From positions 1 to 64,000 of the forward strand of contig NZ_KQ948016.1 in assembly GCF_001513965.1 (NCBI RefSeq): 64,000 nt of DNA. The letters are read 5' to 3'. The DNA is from Streptomyces cellostaticus (GTDB lineage Bacteria; Actinomycetota; Actinomycetes; Streptomycetales; Streptomycetaceae). Below the pieces are notes generated by a model. That model worked only from the letters and a program-made list of their open reading frames with translations, was not told the origin of the DNA and searched no databases. Every line of letters begins with the position of its first letter. Within the stretch, counting starts at the first letter, position 1. This document shows positions 34,469 to 43,611 of this stretch, one piece after another. The translations under genes were made by a program, and so were the position numbers.

Positions 34469-35995
34469 ATGGCTCATCTGCGCTCCAGACGCCGGCTCGC
34501 GCTCGCCGTGCCGGTCGTGCTGTCGCTGACCGCCTCGCTCGGTTTCCTGCCGACGGCGGCCTCCGCGGCACCCCTGGCACCCACGGCGGCGCGGGCGGCG
34601 GACGGCCCGGCCCTCGCGTACGTGGTCAACACCAGGACGGACCACCACACGATCGAGTCGGTGCAGCAGGCGATCACCCGCAACGGCGGCACCGTCGTGG
34701 CGAGTTACGACCGGATCGGCGTGATCGTCGCCCACTCCGCGAACCCGGACTTCGGCACGCAGATGCGCGCGGTACGCGGGGTGCAGTCGGCGGGTGCCAC
34801 GCGCACCGCGCCGCTGAGCGCGGCGGGCACGACGGACGAGGGCGCGGTACAGGTCCTGTCGAAGGCGGAGGCCGCGAAGATCGCCAAGGGGGCGGCGGCG
34901 GGCGAGGAGCCCCTCGAGGCCGACCAGTGGGATCTGCGGGCGATCGGCGCCGACAAGGCCGCCGGAATCAACCCGGGCAGCAGAGACGTGACCGTCGGTG
35001 TCATCGACACAGGCGTCGACGACACCCACCCGGACATAGCGCCGAACTTCTCCGCGTCCCAGTCGGCGAACTGCGTGAGCGGCAAGGCGGACACGACGTA
35101 CGGCGCCTGGCGCCCGGTGGACGCCGATCACTACCACGGCACGCATGTGGCGGGCGAGATAGCCGCGGCCCGCAACGGCATAGGCGTGGCGGGCGTGGCC
35201 CCCGGGGTGAAGGTCGCGAGCATCACCGTGGCCCAGCCGGACGCGAAGTCGCTGTTCTACCCGGAGAGCGTGGTCTGCGCCTTCGTGTTCGCCGCCGACC
35301 ACGGCATAGAGATCACCAACAACAGCTACTACGTTGATCCGTGGCTGTACAACTGCATGGACGACCCCGATCAACGTGCCATCGTTGACGCGGTCAATCG
35401 TGCCCAGCTGTACGCACAGCGCAAGGGCACGCTCAATGTGGCTTCGGCGGGCAACTCCGACGACGACCTCGACGCGGACGCGATCGTGGACGCCTCCAGC
35501 CCCGACGACTCCACCGCCACGAACCGCACGGTCGACCCGCACGAGTGCTTCGACGTGCCGACCCAGCTGCCCGGTGTGGTCACCGTGAGCGCGGTGGGCG
35601 TCAAGGGCGCCAAGTCGTACTACTCCAGCTACGGCCAGGGTGTGGTCGACGTGGCGGGGCCGGGCGGCGACAAGTACCAGATTCCGGACACGCCGTCGAA
35701 GAACGGCCGCATCCTGTCGACGCTGCCCAACGACCAGTACGGCTTCCTCCAGGGCACGTCGATGGCCTCCCCGCACGTGGCCGCCGTGGCCGCGCTGCTG
35801 AAGTCGGCCCACCCGTACGCGAACCCCGCCCAGTTGCAGGCCCTTCTGAAGGCCGAGGCGGACAACCCGGGATGCCCGAGCGATCCCTACGACGGAAACG
35901 GCGACGGGGTCGTGGACGCGACCTGTGTCGGCGGCAAACGCGTCAACGGCTTCTACGGCTTCGGGGTCGTCAACGCGCTGCGCGCGGTCCAGTAG
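34469..35995 (+). CDS. Secreted S8 (subtilisin-like) serine protease, copy 1
   Basis: A 508-aa exported protease. The signal peptide is at residues 1-33 (RRLALAVPVVLSLTASLGFLPTAASA). A propeptide-like domain covers about 45-130 (YVVNTRTDHHTIESVQQAITRNGG). The catalytic triad is complete: D180 in VIDTGVDDTHPD, H223 in HGTHVAGE and S431 in GTSMASPHVAA. The C-terminal extension has an EF-like DGNGDGVVD segment and cysteines that may form disulfides. The ATG follows GTGGAGATCCC. It is followed 65 bp later by a close paralogue. Confidence 0.95.
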   Translation: MAHLRSRRRLALAVPVVLSLTASLGFLPTAASAAPLAPTAARAADGPALAYVVNTRTDHHTIESVQQAITRNGGTVVASYDRIGVIVAHSANPDFGTQMRAVRGVQSAGATRTAPLSAAGTTDEGAVQVLSKAEAAKIAKGAAAGEEPLEADQWDLRAIGADKAAGINPGSRDVTVGVIDTGVDDTHPDIAPNFSASQSANCVSGKADTTYGAWRPVDADHYHGTHVAGEIAAARNGIGVAGVAPGVKVASITVAQPDAKSLFYPESVVCAFVFAADHGIEITNNSYYVDPWLYNCMDDPDQRAIVDAVNRAQLYAQRKGTLNVASAGNSDDDLDADAIVDASSPDDSTATNRTVDPHECFDVPTQLPGVVTVSAVGVKGAKSYYSSYGQGVVDVAGPGGDKYQIPDTPSKNGRILSTLPNDQYGFLQGTSMASPHVAAVAALLKSAHPYANPAQLQALLKAEADNPGCPSDPYDGNGDGVVDATCVGGKRVNGFYGFGVVNALRAVQ

Positions 35996-36060
35996 GCGCC
36001 CTCCGGCACGACGTCCCGCACGGCACGCCCGCATCGCGAACGAACTGGAGAGACAGATAC

Positions 36061-37584
36061 ATGACAGCGCCCCAGCCGCGCTACCGCCGTGCCCTGGTGA
36101 TCCCGGTCGGGATGGCCATGGCCACGGCCCTCGCGTTCCTGCCCAACGTCACGGCGTCCGCGGCCGACGCCGCTTCCGCGGCCACCGCCGACGGTCCCTC
36201 GCTCAGCTATGTCGTCAACGTCCGCCCCGGACACGGGATTTCGGCGCACGTGGAGAAGGCCGTCGCCGAGGCCGGCGGGTCGATGGTGATCGCGTACGAC
36301 CAGATCGGCGTGATCGTCGTGCACTCCTCGAACCCGGACTTCGCCAAGGAGATCCGCACGGTGCGCGGGGTCGACTCGGCCGGTGCCACGCGCAACGCGC
36401 CGCTGCCCGCCCAGTCCACCACCGACGTCGGCACGCCGAAGGTGCTCAGCGCCGAGGACGTCGCCGCGGCCGGTGCGAAGGCGACGGACGGGCAGGACCC
36501 GCTGGAGCCGCTCCAGTGGGACCTGCCGGCCATCAAGGCGGACAAGGCGCACGAGAAGACCCTGGGCAGCCCGGACGTGACCGTCGCCGTCATCGACACG
36601 GGCGTCGACGACACCCACCCGGACATCGCGCCCAACTTCGACCGTGACGCCTCGGCCAACTGTGTGTCGGGCAAGCCGGACACGACGGACGGCGCCTGGC
36701 GGCCGAGCGCGTCGGAGAGCCCGCACGGCACGCACGTGGCGGGCGAGATCGCGGCCGCCAGGAACGGCGTGGGCGTCACGGGCGTGGCGCCGGGCGTCAA
36801 GGTGGCAGGGATCAAGGTCGGCAATCCGAAGGGCTACTTCTACACGGAGGCCGTGGTCTGCGGCTTCGTGTGGGCGGCCGAGCACCACGTCGACGTGACC
36901 AACAACAGCTATTACACCGATCCGTGGTACTTCAACTGCAGCACCGACCCGGACCAGAAGGCGCTGGTCGACGCCATCGCCCGGGCCTCGCGGTACGCGG
37001 AGAGGAAGGGCACGGTCAACGTCGCGGCGGCGGGCAACGAGAACTACGACCTCGCGTCCGACTCGATCACCGACCCGGTGTCACCGAACGACGGCACTCC
37101 GTCGGACCGGGTGATCGACCCGCACGAGTGCTACGACATACCGACCCAGCTGCCGGGTGTGGTGACCGTGGCGGCGACCGGGGCGAAGGGCCTGAAGTCC
37201 TCGTTCTCCAACTACGGCCTCGGGGTGATCGACATCGCCGCTCCCGGCGGCGACTCCACGGCCTACCAGAAGCCGGAGCCCCCGGCGACCAGCGGCCAGA
37301 TCCTGGGCCCGCTGCCGGGTGGCAAGTGGGGCTACATGGCCGGTACGTCGATGGCCACGCCGCATGTCGCCGGCGTTGCCGCATTGATCAAGTCAACCCA
37401 TCCGCATGCACCCGCCGCCCTGGTGAAAGCCCTGCTGTACGCCGAGGCCAACGCCACGCCGTGCACGGACCCGTACGACATCAACGGTGACGGCAAGGTC
37501 GACGCGGTGTGCGAGGGGTCGAAGAACTACAACGGCTTCTACGGCTGGGGCACGGCGGACGCGCTGGCCGCGGTGACCGAGTAG
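36061..37584 (+). CDS. Secreted S8 (subtilisin-like) serine protease, copy 2
   Basis: A 507-aa paralogue of the preceding protease with the same layout: signal peptide (residues 1-35, ending ASA-ADA), inhibitor-like propeptide (YVVNVRPGHGISAHVEKAVAEAGG), triad D179 (VIDTGVDDTHPD), H222 (HGTHVAGE) and S430 (GTSMATPHVAG), and a C-terminal DINGDGKVD segment. The conserved cysteines (SANCVSGK, YFNCSTDPDQ, HECYDIPTQ) match copy 1. The ATG follows GGAGAGAC. The pair arose by tandem duplication and is probably one transcript. Confidence 0.95.
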   Translation: MTAPQPRYRRALVIPVGMAMATALAFLPNVTASAADAASAATADGPSLSYVVNVRPGHGISAHVEKAVAEAGGSMVIAYDQIGVIVVHSSNPDFAKEIRTVRGVDSAGATRNAPLPAQSTTDVGTPKVLSAEDVAAAGAKATDGQDPLEPLQWDLPAIKADKAHEKTLGSPDVTVAVIDTGVDDTHPDIAPNFDRDASANCVSGKPDTTDGAWRPSASESPHGTHVAGEIAAARNGVGVTGVAPGVKVAGIKVGNPKGYFYTEAVVCGFVWAAEHHVDVTNNSYYTDPWYFNCSTDPDQKALVDAIARASRYAERKGTVNVAAAGNENYDLASDSITDPVSPNDGTPSDRVIDPHECYDIPTQLPGVVTVAATGAKGLKSSFSNYGLGVIDIAAPGGDSTAYQKPEPPATSGQILGPLPGGKWGYMAGTSMATPHVAGVAALIKSTHPHAPAALVKALLYAEANATPCTDPYDINGDGKVDAVCEGSKNYNGFYGWGTADALAAVTE

Positions 37585-37630
37585 ACGGACCCAGAGGGAC
37601 TGCAGAGGCCTGCAGAGGTGCCTCCTCCAT

Positions 37631-37675
37631 GTATTGATTCAGTCAATACTGCATAGTGCAGTCATGACTGAAATC
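37631..37675. promoter_or_regulatory. Nested palindromes over the CoA-transferase start, likely operator
   Basis: Three perfect dyads overlap: GTATTGA-5 nt-TCAATAC (37631-37649), ACTGCA-TAG-TGCAGT (37648-37662) and CAGTCATGACTG (37659-37670), which contains the start codon. A larger dyad pairs TTCAGTCA (37638-37645) with TGACTGAA (37665-37672). The segment is A+T-rich relative to its surroundings. A dimeric repressor site is the simplest reading; no regulator gene is adjacent. Confidence 0.6.
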
Positions 37676-39043
37676 AAGTTCGCATGGTCCGTCCTGGGCG
37701 GCGATCCCGCCCTGGCCGAACGGGTCACCTCCGTGGTGCGGGAGGGCGCGCTTGCGGCGCGCCTCCCCGTACGGCGGCTGGCGCGCGCGTGCGTCGGCGC
37801 GTGTGCGCTGGCCGCGGCCGAGCTGGGGGCGCAGCGGGCCGGGCTCACCGAGGTGCCCGGGGCCCTGGTGGACGACGGAGCGGTCGCCGCCGCTTTCCAC
37901 AGTGAGCGGCTCCTGCAGGTCGACGGGCGGGCGCCGGTCGCCTTCGCGCCGCTGTCGCGGTTCTGGCAGACGGCCGACGGCTGGGTGCGCACGCACGCCA
38001 ACTACCCGCACCACCGGGCGCGGTTGCTTCGCGCGCTGGACCTGCCGGACGGCGCCTCGGTGGAGGAGGTGGCCGCGCGGCTCGCCGAACGGCCCGCCCT
38101 GGAGGTGGAGGAGACGGTCTACGGCGCCGGCGGCCTCGCCGTGGCCCTGCGCACCCCGAAGGAGTGGGCGGCGCACGAGCAGGCCGCCGAGGTGGCCGCG
38201 CGCCCGCTGGTCGAGCGCGAGCGGCTGGACTCCACGCACGCGCGCGTGCTCACGCCGCTCGCCCCTGAGGCTTCTCCCCTGCTGCCCGCCGCCGGGCTCC
38301 GCGTCCTCGACCTGACCCGGGTGCTGGCCGGGCCGGTCGCCACCCGGACGCTGGCCCTGCTCGGCGCGGAGGTGCTGCGCGTGGACGCCCCGCAGCTGCC
38401 CGAACTCGCCGACCAGCACGCCGACACGGGCTTCGGGAAACGGTCGGCGACCCTGGACCTCACCGCCGACCGGGACACCTTCGAGAAGCTGCTGGCCTCG
38501 GCGGACGTCGTGGTCACCGGCTACCGTCCGGGCGCCCTGGACCGGTTCGGGCTCTCCCCCGAGGCGCTGGCCGAGCGGCGCCCGGGTCTGGTCGTGGCGC
38601 AGGTGTCGGCATGGGGCGCGTACGGATCCTGGGGCGGCCGGCGCGGCTTCGACAGCCTGGTGCAGGTCGCGACCGGCATCGCGGTGACCGAGGGCTCGGC
38701 CGGGCAGCCCGGCGCGCTGCCCGCGCAGGCCCTGGACCACGGCACCGGCTATCTGCTGGCGGCGGCCGTGCTGCGGGCGGTGACCGAGCAGTCTCACGAC
38801 GGGGGCGGCCGGCTCGTCCGGCTGGCCCTCGCCCGGACCGCGCACTGGTTGACGGACGGAATACCGGCGGACCAGGCCGGGAACGCCGCCCCCTACGAGG
38901 GCCCGGACGCCTGGCTGGCCGAGACGGACGGCCCGCTCGGGCGGTTGCGGCACGCCCGGCCGCCGGTCTCCTTCGCGGGTGGTCCCGCCGGCTGGGCACG
39001 GCCTCCGGTGCCCTGGGGTTCGGATCCGGCTCGCTGGGCATGA
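37664..39043 (+). CDS. Family III CoA-transferase (CaiB/BaiF-like)
   Basis: A 459-aa protein. The CoA-transferase III fold is clearest from residue 215 on: LRVLDLTRVLAGPVATRTLALLGAEVLRVD, then TGFGKRSATLDL, VVTGYRPGALDRFGL and WGAYGSWGGRRGFDSLVQVATGI. The N-terminal 200 residues look like a degenerate first copy of the same fold. The usual catalytic Asp after the GxxDY-type segment is not obvious, so activity is uncertain. The ATG at 37664 lies within a palindrome cluster and has no clear Shine-Dalgarno. Confidence 0.82.
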   Translation: MTEIKFAWSVLGGDPALAERVTSVVREGALAARLPVRRLARACVGACALAAAELGAQRAGLTEVPGALVDDGAVAAAFHSERLLQVDGRAPVAFAPLSRFWQTADGWVRTHANYPHHRARLLRALDLPDGASVEEVAARLAERPALEVEETVYGAGGLAVALRTPKEWAAHEQAAEVAARPLVERERLDSTHARVLTPLAPEASPLLPAAGLRVLDLTRVLAGPVATRTLALLGAEVLRVDAPQLPELADQHADTGFGKRSATLDLTADRDTFEKLLASADVVVTGYRPGALDRFGLSPEALAERRPGLVVAQVSAWGAYGSWGGRRGFDSLVQVATGIAVTEGSAGQPGALPAQALDHGTGYLLAAAVLRAVTEQSHDGGGRLVRLALARTAHWLTDGIPADQAGNAAPYEGPDAWLAETDGPLGRLRHARPPVSFAGGPAGWARPPVPWGSDPARWA

Positions 39044-39149
39044 GTGGGCGGGCGGCCGGAAACGTACGTATGGGTGGAATGCCGTAGCCCCAGTCGTTTT
39101 CCGGGACTTGCCCGGTTCTGCGGCGGCTGGTGAAGATCACGGGGGGACC

Positions 39150-40154
39150 TTGTCACGTCCGAGTGCCGACGCCGCCGACGCGAACGACCCGGCCCGACGG
39201 CCCGGCACCGCCCGGGCCGTCGCCGTCCTGGTCCTCCTGTCCCTGGCCGCCCTGATACCCCTGCTCGGGCCGTCCGCCGCGCTGCACGGCACCGGGGAGG
39301 CCGCCGCTCCCGGTGTGGGAGGCATCGCGCTGCTGCGCGGGGTGCTGTTCGCCGCGCTGTGCGTCCCGCTGGGCGAGCTGTTCGTGCTCCGGCTCGCCCG
39401 GCAGCTGCCCGGTGCCCCGCCCGAACGGCCGCGCAGCTGGGCGGCGTTCGCGAACGGCACCGGCTTCGTCGCCGCACTGGTGCTCGCCTCGGTGGTCGCC
39501 ACCGGCAATCTGGTCCCGCACAGCCCCGGCCAGATCGACCTCGGCGGCCTGTACGACTCCCGTGACGGCAAGCTGGCCCTGCTGGAGGTCAACGGCTTCC
39601 TGGTGGCGGCGCTGTGCGCGCGCTCGCGCCGCCCGGCGGCCCAGGTGTGGCCGCTGGCCGCGGTGGTGGTCGCGGAGGCGCTGCGCGCGCACCCCACGAC
39701 CGAACAGGGCCCGCTGACCGGCTCGGGTCTGACGCTGGTGCATCTGACCTGCGCGGCGCTGTGGATGGGCGGCCTGCTGCACGCGCTGCGGACCCTGCGC
39801 CGGTGGCACGGCGACGCGGCCGGGGCCAGGCTGCTCGGGCTCTACGCGCGCGTGGCGGCCGTCCTGCTCGCGGCCCTCACCGCGACGGGCCTGTGCAGTG
39901 CGCTGCGGCGGATGCCGGCGGCCACGATCCTGGACCAGCTGACGACGACGGCGTACGGACGCACGCTGCTGGCCAAGGCGATCCTGGTCGCCGCCGTCGC
40001 CGCGCTCGCCCTGTGGGCGCGGATCCGGCTGCGCCGGGCGGCCGACCCGCTGACCGCGTACGCTCCCGCCCGGGCCGAGGTGATCGCCCTGGGCGCGGTG
40101 GTCGCGGTCTCGGGCCTGCTCACGGCGCTGCCGCTGCCGATCCGCTGGTCCTAG
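39150..40154 (+). CDS. CopD-like copper resistance membrane protein
   Basis: A 334-aa multi-pass protein with about eight membrane helices. The C-terminal half fits the CopD domain: LVHLTCAALWMGGLLHALRTLRRW, then LLGLYARVAAVLLAALTATGLCSAL and YGRTLLAKAILVAAVAALALWARIRLRR. CopD proteins take part in copper uptake across the membrane. No CopC (periplasmic) gene is adjacent, so the role is uncertain. The start is TTG at 39150 with GGGGGG three bases upstream; no ATG or GTG exists before the first helix in this frame. It is convergent with the dehydrogenase gene with a 4-bp gap. Confidence 0.8.
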   Translation: MSRPSADAADANDPARRPGTARAVAVLVLLSLAALIPLLGPSAALHGTGEAAAPGVGGIALLRGVLFAALCVPLGELFVLRLARQLPGAPPERPRSWAAFANGTGFVAALVLASVVATGNLVPHSPGQIDLGGLYDSRDGKLALLEVNGFLVAALCARSRRPAAQVWPLAAVVVAEALRAHPTTEQGPLTGSGLTLVHLTCAALWMGGLLHALRTLRRWHGDAAGARLLGLYARVAAVLLAALTATGLCSALRRMPAATILDQLTTTAYGRTLLAKAILVAAVAALALWARIRLRRAADPLTAYAPARAEVIALGAVVAVSGLLTALPLPIRWS

Positions 40155-40158
40155 CCGG

Positions 40159-41208
40159 TCACCGGCCGTTGGTGACGAGCACCTTGAGGGCGGTGCGCTC
40201 GTCCATCGCCTTGTAGCCGTCCGGCACGCCCTCGATGCCGACGGTCAGGTCGAACACGGGCGAGGGGTCGATCGTGCCGTCGAGGACGTCGGGCAGCAGG
40301 TCGGGGATGTAGGCGCGGACCGGGGCGACACCGCCGCGCAGGGCGATGTTCCGGTCGAACATGACGCCGAGGTCCAGGCCGGTGCCGCTGCCGTGCGGCA
40401 CGCCCACGAAGCCGATCGCGCCGCCGTCGCGGGTGATGTTGACTGCCGTACGCATCGACTGTTCCGTACCGACGGCCTCGACGACGGCGTGCGCGCCCTG
40501 GCCGCGGGTGAGTTCCCGGACGGCCTCGACGGCCGCGTCCCCGCGCTCGGCGACGACGTCGGTGGCGCCGAAACGGCGCGCGATGTCGGTACGGACCTCG
40601 TGCCGGCCCAGCGCGATGATCCGCTCGGCGCCCAGCCGCTTGGCGGCCAGCACCGCGCACAGGCCGACCGCACCGTCGCCGACCACGGCGACCGTGGCGC
40701 CCGGGCGGGCGCCCGCACCCAGGGCCGCGTGGTGGCCGGTGCCGAGGACGTCGGAGAGGGTCAGCAGGGCGGAGAGCAGGTGGTCGTCGGAGACCGCCTC
40801 CTTCGGCAGCTGGACGAGGGTGCCGTCGGCGAAGGGCACGCGCACGGCCTCGCCCTGGCCGCCGTCGTAGCCGACGGAGCCCCAGAAGCCGCCGTGCTCG
40901 CAGGACGTCGTCAGGCCCTCGCGGCAGTAGTCGCAGACGCCGTCGGACCACATGAAGGGCGCGACCACCAGGTCACCGCGCCGGACGGTGCCCACCTCGG
41001 AGCCGGTCTCCTCGACGACACCGAGGAACTCGTGCCCGATGCGCTGCCCCGGCTGCCGGGCCGCCTCCCCCCGGTACGCCCACAGGTCGCTGCCGCAGAT
41101 GCAGGCGCGCAGCACCCGCACCACGGCGTCGGTGGGCAGCTGCACCACGGGCTCGGGCACGTTCTCCACGCGCATGTCGTACGGAGCGTGGATGGTGGTG
41201 GCGCGCAT
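40159..41208 (-). CDS. Zinc-dependent alcohol dehydrogenase family protein
   Basis: A 349-aa medium-chain dehydrogenase. Catalytic-zinc residues are in CICGSDLW (C37) and GHEFLG. The structural-zinc motif is present as CDYCREGLTTSCEHG (C-x2-C-x7-C). The Rossmann motif is VVGDGAVGLCAVLAA. FGATDVVAERG and GAHAVVEAVG follow. The alcohol substrate and NAD/NADP preference are not predictable. The ATG at 41208 has GAGAAGGACC upstream. It is transcribed alone. Confidence 0.93.
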   Translation of the reverse strand: MRATTIHAPYDMRVENVPEPVVQLPTDAVVRVLRACICGSDLWAYRGEAARQPGQRIGHEFLGVVEETGSEVGTVRRGDLVVAPFMWSDGVCDYCREGLTTSCEHGGFWGSVGYDGGQGEAVRVPFADGTLVQLPKEAVSDDHLLSALLTLSDVLGTGHHAALGAGARPGATVAVVGDGAVGLCAVLAAKRLGAERIIALGRHEVRTDIARRFGATDVVAERGDAAVEAVRELTRGQGAHAVVEAVGTEQSMRTAVNITRDGGAIGFVGVPHGSGTGLDLGVMFDRNIALRGGVAPVRAYIPDLLPDVLDGTIDPSPVFDLTVGIEGVPDGYKAMDERTALKVLVTNGR

Positions 41209-41343
41209 GGCGAGGGTCCTTCTCGTGCGGGTGTCGTGCGGTGCGCTCGGGGGGTGGTCGAGCGCATTTCACGGTACGCCGTCGCCGCGGCGGGCTGCTC
41301 GCCGAGGGTTGCCCCGGACCAGCGGGTACGGCTCACGGGCCGG

Positions 41344-42054
41344 CTACACCCCCGCCGCCCCCAGCAGGCTGCCCGCCGCGTAGGTCACCCCCATGGCGAG
41401 CGCGCCGCCCACCACGTTCCGCAGCACCGCGCGCTTCGGGTCGGCCGCTCCCAGCCGGGCACTGCTCCACCCGGTGAGGACGAGCGCGCCCAGCACGGAC
41501 ACCACGGTGACCGGGAGCCGCCAGGCGGCGGGGGGCAGCACCATGGCCAGCAGGGGCAGCAGCGCGCCCACCGTGAAGGCCACGAAGCTCGCCCAGGCCG
41601 CGTGCCAGGGGTTGGTCAGCTCGTCCGGGTCGATACCCAGCTCCACGCGCGCGTGCGCCTTCAGCGCGTCCCGCGCGGTGAGCTGTGCGGCGGCCTCCCG
41701 GGCCACGTCCCGGGAGAGGCCGCGTTCCCGGAGCAGCTCGGTCAGCTCCTCGAGTTCGGCCTCCGGCTGCTCCCTCAACTCCCGCTTCTCCATGGCCAGC
41801 GCGGCCATCTCGGAGTCGCGCTGGGTGGAGACGGACACGTACTCCCCCGCCGCCATGGACATCGACCCGGCGAGCAGCCCGGCCAGGCCGGCGGTGAGCA
41901 GGGCGGCCCGGTCCTGGGTCGCGCCGGCCACGCCAACGACGAGTCCCGCGGTGGAGACGATGCCGTCGTTCGCGCCCAGCACGGCCGCGCGCAGCCAGTT
42001 CAGCCGGGAGCCGAGGGCGCCCCCGTGGGCCTCGTCGTGGGGTGGTTCCGTCAC
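41344..42054 (-). CDS. VIT1/CCC1 family transporter
   Basis: A 236-aa membrane protein of the VIT1/CCC1 family of iron and manganese transporters. It has the N-terminal RAAVLGANDGIVSTAGLVVGVAGA motif, MSMAAGEYVSVSTQRDSE, a cytosolic Glu-rich loop that in the family binds metals (EQPEAELEELTELLRERG) and three C-terminal helices (FVAFTVGALLPLLAMVL onward). Five membrane segments in total. Metal specificity is not predictable. Confidence 0.93.
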   Translation of the reverse strand: MTEPPHDEAHGGALGSRLNWLRAAVLGANDGIVSTAGLVVGVAGATQDRAALLTAGLAGLLAGSMSMAAGEYVSVSTQRDSEMAALAMEKRELREQPEAELEELTELLRERGLSRDVAREAAAQLTARDALKAHARVELGIDPDELTNPWHAAWASFVAFTVGALLPLLAMVLPPAAWRLPVTVVSVLGALVLTGWSSARLGAADPKRAVLRNVVGGALAMGVTYAAGSLLGAAGV

Positions 42055-42384
42055 ACCCGGAATATGACACCCCCGGCGTACGGATCCGCGCTCCGACTCG
42101 TCAGCAGTGGGCGGCCGGCGCCACGGACCGGACCTCGCGGGCCGCCGCCCCTCGCGGGCTCTGCGGACTTGGCGACCGCCGACATCAGCCGGTCACCGCT
42201 GGGCCAGGTCTGCTGCCCGAGCTGTCCGCGCCTCGCAGGTGACCGTGCCTCGCAGGTGACCGCGGCCCACCGTTCCGCGTCCCGGACGGCCGGCGTCCAG
42301 CGATCCCGGTGGTGCGGCGGACGGTGTGGGTGCCCCTGCGACGCGCAGGTCGGCATGGCCCGGGCCGGAGCGCGAGGTGCCGCT
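42055..42384. other. Intergenic region, no gene seen
   Basis: These 330 bp lie upstream of the VIT gene (-) and downstream of an amidohydrolase gene (-). The only structure I see is a 16-bp direct repeat GCCTCGCAGGTGACCG at 42230-42245 and 42247-42262. Open frames here are short and have poor codon bias. Confidence 0.5.
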
Positions 42385-43611
42385 TCACCAGACCCGCACC
42401 GACGCTCCCCTCGCGAAGACCGGGCTGGTCGCGTCCGGCGGTGGTTCCGTGAGCGGCTCGGCGATCTCCGCCACCGTCGGGCCGACTTTCGCCGCGATGG
42501 GGTCCAGGAAGTCCAGGTCGAAGCCGTAGACACGGGCCGCGTTGCCGCCGAGCATGGCGGCGACCTCCGCGCGCGGGACGCCGGCGTAGGCGAACCGCAG
42601 GCCCTCTCGGGTGTACGGGTAGGTGCCCTCATCGTGCGGGTAGTCGCTGCCCCACATGATCTTGTCGATGCCGATCCGGCCGCGCAGCGGGACCTCGTGC
42701 GGCCTCATGAAGCTGGCGCCGACGAAGCAGTGGTCGCGCCAGACCCGGGACGGCGCCTCGCCCATGCCCTCGGCCAGGCCGGCGCCGAACTTGGCCTCGG
42801 CGGTGTCGGCCTTCGTGGATGCCGAGACCAGGCGGCCGTGGTAGTAGTCCAGCATGTCGAGGACGCCGGGGATCCAGCCGGAGCCCTGCTCGGTGAGTAC
42901 CAGCTTCAGCCCCGGGTGACGGCGGAAGACGCCGCCGAAGACCAGGTGCCACAGCGCGCGGTGGGAGAACCAGGTCGTCTCGACCATGAAGACCGCGCGG
43001 GCGGCCGGTTCGTCGCCGAGCGGCGGGGAGGCGGAGCCCGCGTGGTGGTTGACGGGGACGCCGAGTTCCGCGCAGACGGCCCAGATCGGGTCGTACGCGC
43101 GCGCGTACAGCTCGGGCAGGCCCGAACCCGGCGGGGTGCCGGGCAGCATCAGGCCTCCCTCGAGGCCTGCCGACGCGGCCCGCCTGATCTCCTTGACCGC
43201 CTCGTCGACGTCGCCGAGCAGGATCTGGAAGACGCCGGCCCGGCGGCCCGGTGCGGCCGCGCAGAAGTCCGCCAGCCAGCGGTTGTGGGCGCGCAGGCCC
43301 GCCCAGCGCCGTTCGAGTTCCTCGGCGGTCTGCGGCTGCGTCATCAGCGAACTCGACGGGAAGAAAGGCGGGATGGTGTTCGGGAAGATCACCTCCGCGA
43401 CGATCCCGTCCGCCTCCAGCTCCGCGAGGCGCCGCTCGGAGTTCCAGTTCCGGTCGGCCGCGTCGGCGAGCAGGTCCTCGTGGGGGTTGACGTAGGTGGC
43501 CGCCCAGACGTCGAAGTCGTCGTGGTAGCGCTTTTCCAGGTACGGCTTGTAGTCCAGGAGGTCGGCCCCCGCGTGGCAGTCGGCGGAGATCACCGTGTAC
43601 CGGTCGTTCAC
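42385..43611 (-). CDS. Amidohydrolase family 2 (ACMSD-like) protein B
   Basis: A 408-aa TIM-barrel metal-dependent hydrolase or decarboxylase. The first metal-site motif reads SADCHAG (D11, H13) instead of HxH; VNHHAGSASPP and the terminal WGSDYPHDEG motif (family GSDxPH) are intact. The GTG start overlaps the stop of the upstream amidohydrolase gene (GTGA), so the two are coupled. The proteins are clear paralogues. The family includes aminocarboxymuconate-semialdehyde decarboxylase; substrate unknown. Confidence 0.9.
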   Translation of the reverse strand: MNDRYTVISADCHAGADLLDYKPYLEKRYHDDFDVWAATYVNPHEDLLADAADRNWNSERRLAELEADGIVAEVIFPNTIPPFFPSSSLMTQPQTAEELERRWAGLRAHNRWLADFCAAAPGRRAGVFQILLGDVDEAVKEIRRAASAGLEGGLMLPGTPPGSGLPELYARAYDPIWAVCAELGVPVNHHAGSASPPLGDEPAARAVFMVETTWFSHRALWHLVFGGVFRRHPGLKLVLTEQGSGWIPGVLDMLDYYHGRLVSASTKADTAEAKFGAGLAEGMGEAPSRVWRDHCFVGASFMRPHEVPLRGRIGIDKIMWGSDYPHDEGTYPYTREGLRFAYAGVPRAEVAAMLGGNAARVYGFDLDFLDPIAAKVGPTVAEIAEPLTEPPPDATSPVFARGASVRVW

